DNA from: Sphingorhabdus_B arenilitoris
GTDB lineage: Bacteria > Pseudomonadota > Alphaproteobacteria > Sphingomonadales > Sphingomonadaceae
Reading direction: 5' to 3'
Assembly: GCF_042651485.1 (NCBI RefSeq)
Contig: NZ_JBHSDH010000013.1
Location: 1-64,000, forward strand
Length of the DNA: 64,000 nucleotides
A program made the translations under genes and the position numbers. The notes under the pieces are model-generated. The model saw nothing but the letters and a program-made list of their open reading frames with translations. It had not been told where the DNA came from and ran no database searches. The stretch's first letter is position 1; each line of letters starts with the position of its first letter. Below are positions 34,491 to 43,070 of this stretch, in pieces.

Positions 34491-37013
34491 TTAGAATTTG
34501 CCGCGAACGGTGACACCGAATGTACGTGGTTCGAGGATGAAGGTCGAACGTGATCCGGTACGAAGCGTCGTGTTGAACGTGACGCCGCGTGTTCCAACAT
34601 TGGTCAAATTCTGTGCCCAAAATTCGATGGCATATTGATCATCAACCCCGCCGATACCAGCGCGAAGGTTGATTTTGACATTGCCGTCCTGAATATCAAA
34701 TGGCAGCGGCGGCGTGGTGCCGACACCAGCCAATGTGGTTGGCAACACGGTTGGCTGCGTGGATGTGCGAGAGTCGCTTTCCATCTTCACCTGACCATTC
34801 AGGAAGAATTTCAGGCTATTGCCAATTTCATTGCTGTAGGTCGCACCGACAATACCCGTGATTTGCGGCGCATTGGTCAGCGGCGCACCGCATAGGTTGG
34901 CGACGTTGATTTCCGTCGATGTCCCTGCACAATCATTCGGATATTCTGCATCAACATAAGTAAGCGCTGCGTTTACGGTTAGATTATCGTCTGGACGGAT
35001 AACAGTTTCCAATTCAAAACCTTTTGACCGGGCCTTAGGCACGTTAAATGTTTGGAATCGCGTCCCTGTAAATTCGAGGACTTGGAAGTCGGTAAAATCT
35101 TCCAAGAAAAATGCCAAGTTTGCCGTAACCGCATTGTCGAGCAGCTTCGCTTTCAAACCCAGCTCATACGCATCGACCAGTTCCGAACGGAAACGAGGAT
35201 CCGCACCGCCAATGGCCGCTGTACTATCAAGGTTAAAGCCGCCGGATTTATAGCCGTGGGTGAAGCTGGCATACGCATTGACCGAACCAAAATCATAGAT
35301 CAGCTTTCCGGTATAGATCAGCTCATTATCTTTAAACTTACCAGAAAAGCTGCGCGGTAGCGGCAAGACAGCGCCGGCGGGCGTGTCGGCTGGCGCAAGG
35401 AACGGGAGGCAGCCCAGAACCAATGCAGTCCCGCCCAAAGCCCTGACGCGGGGATCGGCGCTGGTCAAATTGAGCGCCCCTGTGTTACCCAAAATACCAA
35501 GACAGGTTGCGTTGCTATTTGCCAATGACGCATATGAACCGTCTTTGGATTCATCCGAATAGCGCAGACCGACGGTGAATTTCAGATCATCGGTAATGCT
35601 GAATGTGTTGTTCGTGAACAATGACCAGCTTTTACTATCCTGCGTATAGCCATTGGTTGCCCGCGTTGTGGCCGGGTTTGCACCGCCCGAAAGCGTTTGC
35701 AATGCGGTGGGGCCAAAAGAGGGGATGCCCAGCTGAGCGGCTAGTCCGAACAATGACGCATTCGCGAAGGCGGCATATTGCGTACCCAAGCTAAAGCTGA
35801 CTTCTTGGCGAATATCTTCCGTCGAATAATAGCCGCCAACCAGATATTCGAGCTTTCCGCCTAGCGCCTCACCCTGTAACCGAAGTTCGTGGGTCATTGT
35901 GTTAATGCGAGTGTTGTTCAAATCGACATTAAACAAATCCAGCGCAGTAAAATCCGTGTCATAGGTTTCACGAGCCTTAAACTCTCGGTAGGAGCCGATA
36001 TAGATCAGGTCCGCATTTTCGCCGATTGGAATGTTGACTTCCCCAGTCACACCATAGTTTTTGACATTGCCAATGGGTTGGAAATTGGCAGACGAAATTC
36101 GGTCGTCAACTGCTTGCAAGCCCCGGTTATCTTGGAATTGTCCTCCAGTCGCACCAAGCCCGAAAGCATTGAGCAAACCGCTTGTCTCACTCGCAGCTGG
36201 CAGCAATTCGATCGCGGTGCAGCAGCTTGCTTTGCTTTGCGAATAATCGGCGATGATGCGGCCATCAATACCGCCAAAGTCAAAGCCGAGTTGACCACGG
36301 ATCAAATATTGGTCCGCATCATTCGATTCTCCAACCTTTGCTCCGCCCACGCCGCGGATGTCAACGAAACCGTCGCGTTTGCGATAGGAACCAGTTACGC
36401 GGAGAGCCAAACTTTCTTTCACCACAGGCACGTTCACCGCGCCTTGCACGTTAATGAGGTTGAAATTGCCATAAGACGCATTGGCAAATCCGCCAAATTC
36501 GTCGAGGTCAGGGCGGACATTGGTAACGGTCAGCGCGCCTGCCGATGTGTTGCGGCCAAAAAGTGTGCCTTGCGGACCACGCAGAACTTCAACCCGTTCA
36601 ACATCAACAAATTCGCTTAGCGCGACGCCGGGCCGGGATTGATATGCGCCATCAATGAAAATACCGACCGCGCTTTCAAAGCCAATATTGTTGGATGTGG
36701 TGCCCACACCGCGAATACGCAGCACAATGGAACCCGATGAGATTTGCGCGTTTGATGCCGAAAAGCTGGTTGAAACCTGCGAAAGTTGCTGCACGTTTAC
36801 GACGCCTTGACGTTCCAATTGAACTGGACTGACGGCGGTCACGGCCAACGGAATGTCTTGAACATCCTCGGCACGGCGGGTCGCGGTCACGATGATTACA
36901 TCATCGCTTCGGGCGCCTTGTTCATCACTCTGTGCTTCTTGCGCATAGCTGGTGGCTGGTATGAGCATCGAGCTGCATAGAGCTGCTGTGAGTAAACGGT
37001 TAAATTTTCGCAT
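34491..37013 (-). CDS. TonB-dependent outer-membrane receptor
   Basis: 840 aa from ATG 37013 preceded by GAGGAGG. Signal peptide 1-25 (…ATSYAQ). TonB-box-like DVIIVTATRR near residue 38-47, plug domain with VQQLSQVSTSFSASNAQ, VLRIRGVGTT and FIDGAYQSRPGVALSEFVDVERVEVLRGPQGTLFGRNTSAGALTV, then a 22-strand barrel ending in the outer-membrane signature …GVTVRGKF. This group in sphingomonads carries varied organic substrates, not only siderophores. No Fur-type site is evident upstream. Its neighbours (CoA transferase; 2-oxoacid dehydrogenase) would suit a carbon-source uptake role, but that is inference. Confidence 0.94.
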   Translation of the reverse strand: MRKFNRLLTAALCSSMLIPATSYAQEAQSDEQGARSDDVIIVTATRRAEDVQDIPLAVTAVSPVQLERQGVVNVQQLSQVSTSFSASNAQISSGSIVLRIRGVGTTSNNIGFESAVGIFIDGAYQSRPGVALSEFVDVERVEVLRGPQGTLFGRNTSAGALTVTNVRPDLDEFGGFANASYGNFNLINVQGAVNVPVVKESLALRVTGSYRKRDGFVDIRGVGGAKVGESNDADQYLIRGQLGFDFGGIDGRIIADYSQSKASCCTAIELLPAASETSGLLNAFGLGATGGQFQDNRGLQAVDDRISSANFQPIGNVKNYGVTGEVNIPIGENADLIYIGSYREFKARETYDTDFTALDLFNVDLNNTRINTMTHELRLQGEALGGKLEYLVGGYYSTEDIRQEVSFSLGTQYAAFANASLFGLAAQLGIPSFGPTALQTLSGGANPATTRATNGYTQDSKSWSLFTNNTFSITDDLKFTVGLRYSDESKDGSYASLANSNATCLGILGNTGALNLTSADPRVRALGGTALVLGCLPFLAPADTPAGAVLPLPRSFSGKFKDNELIYTGKLIYDFGSVNAYASFTHGYKSGGFNLDSTAAIGGADPRFRSELVDAYELGLKAKLLDNAVTANLAFFLEDFTDFQVLEFTGTRFQTFNVPKARSKGFELETVIRPDDNLTVNAALTYVDAEYPNDCAGTSTEINVANLCGAPLTNAPQITGIVGATYSNEIGNSLKFFLNGQVKMESDSRTSTQPTVLPTTLAGVGTTPPLPFDIQDGNVKINLRAGIGGVDDQYAIEFWAQNLTNVGTRGVTFNTTLRTGSRSTFILEPRTFGVTVRGKF

Positions 37014-37233
37014 TTTGGTTTTCCTCCTCAAAAAAATGCTGCGCAACATTTTGACCTGTAGGTTCTGTATGTCACACTGCCCATAACGGCAAAAGCCTGT
37101 GCTTTTCCTAGGGGTATTTCTCTCTCCTCACCATCAATAGCAGAGAAAAAACGGAAATCCAGCGATTTAACCACGCGATTGAAAATCGAAAATCACTGTG
37201 GCTTTTTTGCCGCGCTGCTATACATCCGTCGCA

Positions 37234-39441
37234 ATGTTCGACCGCGCAACAATTATTGACCAAGGCTTTGCTGAAAAGCTTCTGTCGGGGCGGCTTCCCG
37301 GCGCCCGTAGCGGTGCGCTTACGCTGCAAAATGTTGCGCAGCATTTGTGGGTGGATATGTTCGATACACAGATCATGTCCCGCCATTTGGACCTTTGGGC
37401 TCGCCGATCAAAGGGTAAGACATTTTATTCAATAGGCAGTTCCGGGCATGAAGGCACCGCAGCGTTGGCGGTTGCATCACGCAATGACGACATGGCATTT
37501 TTGCATTACCGCGATGCCGCATTTCTTATTCAGCGCAAAAAGCAGGCAGGTGGTTTGACCCCGCTATATGATATGGCATTGTCATTTGCGGCGTCGGCGG
37601 ATGACCCGATATCGGGGGGGCGGCATAAGGTCCTGGGTTGTGCTCATAATTTTGTCCCACCACAAACCAGCACAATTGCCTCGCACCTGCCCAAAGCGGT
37701 TGGAGCCGCGCACAGCATCGGTATGGCCCAGCGGCTCAAAAATACCGAAGCTGAATTGCGCGGTGATGGCATTATCATATGTTCTTTTGGCGACGCGTCG
37801 GCCAATCATTCCACCGCGCAGGGTGCGTTCAACGCGGCGAGCTGGGCGGCTTATCAAAATTTGCCGATGCCGATCATTTTTCTATGCGAGGATAATGGCA
37901 TAGGCATTTCGGTAAAAACGCCAGGCGGTTGGATCGAAGCGAATTTCAGCCAGCGCCCCGCGATACACTATATACAATGCGACGGTGTCGATATGGCGGA
38001 CGCTCTGCGCGGAGCGGAAGCAGCAGTGGAGTATGCGCGCACGCGCAGGCGGCCGGTGTTTCTGCATATGCGCACGGTGCGATTAATGGGCCATGCGGGC
38101 GCCGATGTCGAGGCAAGCTACGCCGATCTGGCGAGCATCGAAGCTGCCGAGGCGCAGGATCCGTTGCTGCACAGTGCGCGTCTGCTCATTGAACAATGCA
38201 GTTTTTCAGCAGCAGAGATCGTCGCGCGATATGAGGCGATGCGCGCCCGGGTAGACAGAGTAGCAGCCGAGGCGCTTTGCAAGAAGCGTCTGGAATCTGC
38301 GGCGCAGGTCATGGCGTCGATCGAACCTCCGGCATCGGCCAAAAGCTCACCGCCGCCGGCTGACGAGCAGGCAAGGTCGGTTCTATTTGCCAAAGATGCG
38401 CGCAATTTAGCTAAGCCAGTGACACTCGCAAAGGCGATGAATTTTGCCCTCGCCGACCTGATGCTGCGCTATCCGAATAGCGCAGTGTTTGGAGAGGATG
38501 TGGCGCGCAAAGGCGGCGTTTATGGCGTCACTCAGGGTTTGCAGGCAAAATTCGGCGCGGCGCGGGTTTTTGATACTTTGCTGGATGAACAAACGATTTT
38601 GGGGCTGGCAATTGGCATGGCGCATAATGGCTTTCTTCCTATCGCGGAAATCCAATTTCTCGCCTACCTGCATAATGCAGAGGATCAGATAAGAGGTGAG
38701 GCGGCAACGCTCGCCTTTTTCTCAAACCAGCAATATCGCAACCCGATGATTGTCCGTATCGCGGGGCTTCCGTATCAAAAGGGTTTTGGCGGTCATTTCC
38801 ATAATGACAACAGCCTTGCGGTGCTAACCGATATTCCCGGGATTATTTTGGCCTGTCCCTCCAATGCAGCAGATGCGCCCGCAATGCTGCGCGAATGTGC
38901 ACGGTTGGCCCATGAAGATGGCCGCGTGATTATATTTGTTGAGCCAATCGCGCTTTACCATATGGCCGATTTGCATGAAGCGGGCGATGGCGGCTGGACG
39001 GCGGATTATATTCCGCCCGAAAAAGCGCAACCAATCCCTTTTGGCGAAGCCGCTATTCATGGTGATGGCACGGATTTGTGCATTATTACTTATGGCAATG
39101 GCTATTATCTCTCGCGTCAGGCCGAGGCGGTTTTAGCGCGGCAATATGGCATGAATGTCCGCATCGTTGACCTGCGCTGGCTCCACCCGCTCAATGCCGA
39201 CGCGATAGTGAAAGCAGCCGAGCCTTGCGGACGGATATTGCTAGTCGATGAGGCACGCCGGTCGGGAAGCCTGAGCGAAAAATTGATGACCATCTTTGCC
39301 GAAGCAGGCCGGGGAAGTGATGTTAGCCGGATAACCGCCGATGACTGTTTTATTCCGCTTGGTCCTGCGGCTGAGCTGTTATTGCCCAGCAAAGCATCGA
39401 TAGTCGGCGCCGCGCTGGCCGCCACCGGAAAAACGGCATGA
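37234..39441 (+). CDS. Fused E1 alpha/beta 2-oxoacid dehydrogenase
   Basis: 735 aa from ATG 37234; an in-frame GTG at 37198 is possible, and neither has a clear ribosome site. Thiamine-diphosphate enzyme in which E1 alpha (residues 1-350; SSGHEGTAALAVA, THDP motif GDASANHSTAQGAFNAASWAAYQNLPMPIIFLCEDN) is fused to E1 beta (370-735; EDVARKGGVYGVTQGL, AIGMAHNGFLPIAEIQF). A typical branched-chain 2-oxoacid dehydrogenase has separate E1 subunits with E2/E3 genes nearby; none is present. It is translationally coupled (ATGA) to a FabD-like acyltransferase, hinting that the acyl product is passed to that enzyme. Divergent from the TonB receptor gene. Confidence 0.88.
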   Translation: MFDRATIIDQGFAEKLLSGRLPGARSGALTLQNVAQHLWVDMFDTQIMSRHLDLWARRSKGKTFYSIGSSGHEGTAALAVASRNDDMAFLHYRDAAFLIQRKKQAGGLTPLYDMALSFAASADDPISGGRHKVLGCAHNFVPPQTSTIASHLPKAVGAAHSIGMAQRLKNTEAELRGDGIIICSFGDASANHSTAQGAFNAASWAAYQNLPMPIIFLCEDNGIGISVKTPGGWIEANFSQRPAIHYIQCDGVDMADALRGAEAAVEYARTRRRPVFLHMRTVRLMGHAGADVEASYADLASIEAAEAQDPLLHSARLLIEQCSFSAAEIVARYEAMRARVDRVAAEALCKKRLESAAQVMASIEPPASAKSSPPPADEQARSVLFAKDARNLAKPVTLAKAMNFALADLMLRYPNSAVFGEDVARKGGVYGVTQGLQAKFGAARVFDTLLDEQTILGLAIGMAHNGFLPIAEIQFLAYLHNAEDQIRGEAATLAFFSNQQYRNPMIVRIAGLPYQKGFGGHFHNDNSLAVLTDIPGIILACPSNAADAPAMLRECARLAHEDGRVIIFVEPIALYHMADLHEAGDGGWTADYIPPEKAQPIPFGEAAIHGDGTDLCIITYGNGYYLSRQAEAVLARQYGMNVRIVDLRWLHPLNADAIVKAAEPCGRILLVDEARRSGSLSEKLMTIFAEAGRGSDVSRITADDCFIPLGPAAELLLPSKASIVGAALAATGKTA

Positions 39442-40472
39442 AGAAAACCGCTCTTGTGATCTGCCCCGGCCGGGGAAGCTATAATGCGACTGACCTGGGC
39501 TATTTGCGCAAATATCATGGCGGAGGCGGTGATATTGTGGCCCGTTGCGATGCGCTGCGGCGGCAAATGGATCAAGTAACCATTTCCGACCTCGACAGCG
39601 CAGACAAATTCTCGCCTTCGCTCCATATGACCGGGGATAATGCGTCGCTGCTGATTTATGCCTGTGCGATGGCTGACTTTGCTGCGATTGACCGCGATGC
39701 CTATGACATTGTTGCGGTGACGGGCAATAGCATGGGCTGGTACCTCTCGCTTGCGTGTGCCGGTATGCTGAGCTTTAAAGCCGGGGCGAGGCTGGTCAAT
39801 AATATGGGCACCTTGATGCATCATCACGGCGCGGGCGGGCAGGTGATCTGGTCCATGGCAGACGAAGACTGGCGCATCGATCCCGCCAAGCAGGATTTGG
39901 CGAGCCAGCTGCTCGCGGCGGCGAAAGATAAAGGGCTGCTGTTATGTGTTTCCATCCGGCTTGGCGCGATGATCGTTTTTGCAGGAGAGGAGGCTGCGCT
40001 CCGCTGGCTTATCGAGCAGCTTCCCACTGATGGCCGTTTTCCAATGCGCCTGGGTCATCATGCGGCTTTTCACAGCCCATTGCTGAACGCCATTATTCCG
40101 ATGGCGCAGGCGACCAATCCACAGGACGATTTTGGCATCGGTACATTACCGGCGGTTGATGGCGAAGGACGGATATGGACGCCGGCAGCATTCGCCGTAG
40201 AGGCCCTTTACGCCTATACCTTAGGCCGGCAAATCAACCAAACTTATGATTTCACTCGTGCGGTGCAAGTTGCCGTCCGGGAGTATATGCCGGAAAAAAT
40301 CATCATCACTGGCCCCGGTACGACAATGGGCGCGCCCACGATGCAGGCGCTGATCGCAATAGGTTGGCGGGGGTTATCGAGCAAAAAAATATTCTTGGCC
40401 GCGCAGCAGGAGGACCCGGTTATTTTGTCGATGGCCATGGAGGATCAACGGCATATCGCGACTGGTCATTAA
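39438..40472 (+). CDS. FabD-like acyltransferase lacking the malonate arginine
   Basis: 344 aa; ATG overlaps the stop of the E1 gene. Acyltransferase fold of malonyl-CoA:ACP transacylases. Nucleophile Ser98 in GNSMGW and His212 in HHAAFHSPL are intact. The residue aligned with E. coli FabD Arg117, which holds the malonyl carboxylate, is Met123 (AGARLVNNMGTL; Ser-to-position distance is 25 in both). Loss of this Arg in related acyltransferases goes with uncharged acyl substrates. I infer a transferase for acetyl-, propionyl- or branched acyl groups delivered by the coupled E1 protein; the acceptor (ACP or CoA) is unknown. Confidence 0.8.
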   Translation: MKKTALVICPGRGSYNATDLGYLRKYHGGGGDIVARCDALRRQMDQVTISDLDSADKFSPSLHMTGDNASLLIYACAMADFAAIDRDAYDIVAVTGNSMGWYLSLACAGMLSFKAGARLVNNMGTLMHHHGAGGQVIWSMADEDWRIDPAKQDLASQLLAAAKDKGLLLCVSIRLGAMIVFAGEEAALRWLIEQLPTDGRFPMRLGHHAAFHSPLLNAIIPMAQATNPQDDFGIGTLPAVDGEGRIWTPAAFAVEALYAYTLGRQINQTYDFTRAVQVAVREYMPEKIIITGPGTTMGAPTMQALIAIGWRGLSSKKIFLAAQQEDPVILSMAMEDQRHIATGH

Positions 40473-40514
40473 GGGGTGACTTTTGCAAATGATCTGATAC
40501 AAATATGGCATCGT

Positions 40515-40529
40515 TGTCATGGGGTGACA
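40515..40529. promoter_or_regulatory. Inverted repeat TGTCA-N5-TGACA upstream of zwf
   Basis: Perfect five-base arms around TGGGG, about 110 bases before the zwf start codon. The octamer GGGGTGAC occurs twice in this gap (about 40474 and 40521). Could be a binding site for a regulator of the Entner-Doudoroff operon; it does not match the HexR consensus I know. Weak evidence. Confidence 0.35.
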
Positions 40530-40638
40530 TGTTTACTTTGCACCGAAATAGCTATTTTGCCTTCGAAAATCGGAGCGTATCGTTATATAGGGCGCGAAAT
40601 TGGCACTATGACTTAAAAAGATAGAGAGATTATCAGTA

Positions 40639-42096
40639 ATGAGCGAACAGATGAGCGACCGTAGCTCCACTATGTTGTTGTTTGGAGCGACCGGCGATTT
40701 GGCCCGGCGGATGTTGCTGCCGTCTTTATATGCGCTCCATTCAGATTCGTTAATTGCCCCTGATTTGCGGATATTCGGCACTGCGCGCAGCGGATTGTCG
40801 GACGATGAATATCGCGAATTTGCCCGCACAGCATTGGAAGAATTTTTGCCTGAAGATCGCAAGGCGGAAAATATGATCGATAGTTTTTTGGACCGGTTGC
40901 AATATCAAGCTCTCGATGCGTCAACGCTGGACGGTTTTGATGATCTGGCCAAGAAAATTGGCGACATTTCAGGCGGGCTATCGATATTCCTGTCGACCGC
41001 ACCCTTTTTGTTCGAACCGACGATCAAAGGTTTGCAGCATGCCGGGCTCGCCGGAGACAATGTACGGATTGGCCTTGAAAAGCCATTGGGCAATGATCTT
41101 GCTTCTTCGGCGCAGATTAATGATGCGGTCAATGCGGTGTTTCCGGAAGAACGGACATTCCGCATCGACCATTATCTTGGCAAGGAAACGGTTCAAAATC
41201 TAATGGCGCTCCGTTTTGGAAATATGCTGTTTGAACCGCTGTGGAACGCCAATGCCATCGACCATGTGCAGATTACAGTCAGTGAGACTGTTGGGCTTGA
41301 GGGGCGGGCTGGCTTTTACGATGATACCGGCGCGTTGCGTGATATGGTGCAAAATCATATGCTGCAATTGCTGTCGATCATTGCAATGGAACCGCCTGCC
41401 AATTTTGATGCAACGGCGATCCGCGATGAAAAGGTGAAGGTATTGCGGTCCCTGCGTCCCGTAGCGGAGGGCGATAGTGTGCGCGGTCAATATGGCGACG
41501 GTGCTGTAAATGGCGAAGCGGTGCGCAGCTATGCCGCCGACTTGGAGGGTCAATCGGACACGGAAACTTTTGTCGCGTTAAAGGCATATGTCGATAATTG
41601 GCGGTGGCAGGGGGTTCCTTTTTATCTGCGCACGGGCAAACGGCTCGCGCAGCGGCGCAGCGAGATTGTGATTCAGTTCAAATCCGTACCGCATAATATT
41701 TTCGGTGGGCGCGGAGGTAAGCTGGAGCCGAATGTTTTGATTATCCGCCTGCAACCCGAAGAATATGTCCGGTTGATGGTTATGGCGAAAGAGCCCGGGC
41801 TGGACCGGGGTGATGTAAAACTGCGCGAAGTACCGCTCGACCTATCTTTGACGACGGCATTTGCCGGAAAGCGGCGGCGGATTGCTTACGAACGGTTGCT
41901 GCTGGATTTGATTGAGGGCGATCAAACCTTATTTGTCCGCCGCGACGAAGTGGAGGCTCAATGGACTTGGGTCGATGGCATTCGGGCCAATTGGGCGAAA
42001 AACAATATTGAAGCAAAACCGTATGCTGCCGGTGGTTGGGGCCCCAGCGCATCGGTCGCGCTAACCGAGAGGGAAGGGGTGAGTTGGCATGAGTGA
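40639..42096 (+). CDS. zwf: Glucose-6-phosphate dehydrogenase
   Basis: 485 aa. First enzyme of the Entner-Doudoroff and pentose phosphate routes, oxidising glucose 6-phosphate to 6-phosphogluconolactone. Nucleotide fold LFGATGDLARRMLLPSLY (residues 14-31), conserved KPLGND (residues near 150), active site RIDHYLGKETVQNL (His as base), and the substrate segment PFYLRTGKRLAQR. First gene of zwf-glk-like-edd-eda-pgl. It overlaps the glucokinase-like gene by eight bases. Confidence 0.97.
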   Translation: MSEQMSDRSSTMLLFGATGDLARRMLLPSLYALHSDSLIAPDLRIFGTARSGLSDDEYREFARTALEEFLPEDRKAENMIDSFLDRLQYQALDASTLDGFDDLAKKIGDISGGLSIFLSTAPFLFEPTIKGLQHAGLAGDNVRIGLEKPLGNDLASSAQINDAVNAVFPEERTFRIDHYLGKETVQNLMALRFGNMLFEPLWNANAIDHVQITVSETVGLEGRAGFYDDTGALRDMVQNHMLQLLSIIAMEPPANFDATAIRDEKVKVLRSLRPVAEGDSVRGQYGDGAVNGEAVRSYAADLEGQSDTETFVALKAYVDNWRWQGVPFYLRTGKRLAQRRSEIVIQFKSVPHNIFGGRGGKLEPNVLIIRLQPEEYVRLMVMAKEPGLDRGDVKLREVPLDLSLTTAFAGKRRRIAYERLLLDLIEGDQTLFVRRDEVEAQWTWVDGIRANWAKNNIEAKPYAAGGWGPSASVALTEREGVSWHE

Positions 42097-43012
42097 TTTG
42101 CACGAGGGCGATTGGTTGTTGGTCGATATTGACGGAGAAATCGTCACTTTCGGATTGGCCAAACCTGCCGCCCAGCCTGCTATTCACAGCCAAAAAACCT
42201 ATAATAGTAACGATTTTCCAACGGCTACCGATTGTTTCAGCCGTTATGCCAGCGACATTGGTATCAGGCTGGCTGGCCGGCCCTGCGGTATGAGCATTTC
42301 CGGCGCGGTCAATGGCGATACATTACGTATTCAAAGATGCCGCTGGATCATCTCTATCACCGGTATCGCTTATTTGACGGGCAGCCGTCCGATGGTGATG
42401 AACGACAGCGTCGCCAAAGCTTGGCTCAATCTGGGGAGCAGCGCAGGCATGTTCCCGAAAATCGGCGGGATGAGTGCGGTGGACTTTTCCAAGCCCGGTA
42501 AATGGACAACGATAAACTATCATCGCGGCCTTGGCGCTTCGCTCCTCACTCGCGCAGAGGGGCAGCCTCTATTATCGTCGGAAAGCGAATGTGGTCACAT
42601 CGGTTTTTCGCCGCAAGATGATATGGAATTGGAAATATCGCAGGCACTGGCCAAAAAAGATCCGCGCGTCACCTATGAACGTATTTTGTTCATAGACCGC
42701 GACGATGCATTATGGTCCCAGCTATCACGGCCACTGGACGGTCATGCAAAGGATCGCATCCGGGCCGGCATTTTAGGTTCTTTTGCAGGCGATATGACAT
42801 TGGCTTTCGCTGGATGGTCGGGGCTATATTTGCATGGAGACCAAACTCAAATTCTATCCAATGCGGAACTGGCCAGCATTTTCAACCGCCGATTTGAGAG
42901 CAAGGCTGGATTTTCCAGCGTCGTACGGCCTGTGCCGCGTTTCCTAGCGAACCGGGAAGCAAGCAATCTTCCGGGAGTGGCGCAGATGATGGCTGCGCAT
43001 CATAGCAGTTGA
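42089..43012 (+). CDS. Glucokinase-like protein with degenerate ATP site
   Basis: 307 aa, ATG 42089 inside the end of zwf. The fold of ROK/Glk glucokinases can be followed: SISGAVNGDTL, VMNDSVAKAWLNLG (Asp of the catalytic ND), YHRGLGASLLT (GTGLG region) and SESECGHIGFSPQDDMELEI (EGGH region). The N-terminal phosphate-binding motif, DIGGTNAR in true glucokinases, reads DIDGEIVT at residues 13-20, so the Gly-Thr pair that binds ATP phosphates is gone. Either it works very poorly or it is a pseudoenzyme with a regulatory role. Position in the Entner-Doudoroff cluster is where glk usually sits. Overlaps zwf by eight bases; edd starts 58 bp downstream. Confidence 0.72.
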   Translation: MSDLHEGDWLLVDIDGEIVTFGLAKPAAQPAIHSQKTYNSNDFPTATDCFSRYASDIGIRLAGRPCGMSISGAVNGDTLRIQRCRWIISITGIAYLTGSRPMVMNDSVAKAWLNLGSSAGMFPKIGGMSAVDFSKPGKWTTINYHRGLGASLLTRAEGQPLLSSESECGHIGFSPQDDMELEISQALAKKDPRVTYERILFIDRDDALWSQLSRPLDGHAKDRIRAGILGSFAGDMTLAFAGWSGLYLHGDQTQILSNAELASIFNRRFESKAGFSSVVRPVPRFLANREASNLPGVAQMMAAHHSS

Positions 43013-43070
43013 TTATGCGCCTTACCCTTCTATTACCACACAGCATCTCACCCAATAGTTGAAAGCGATT

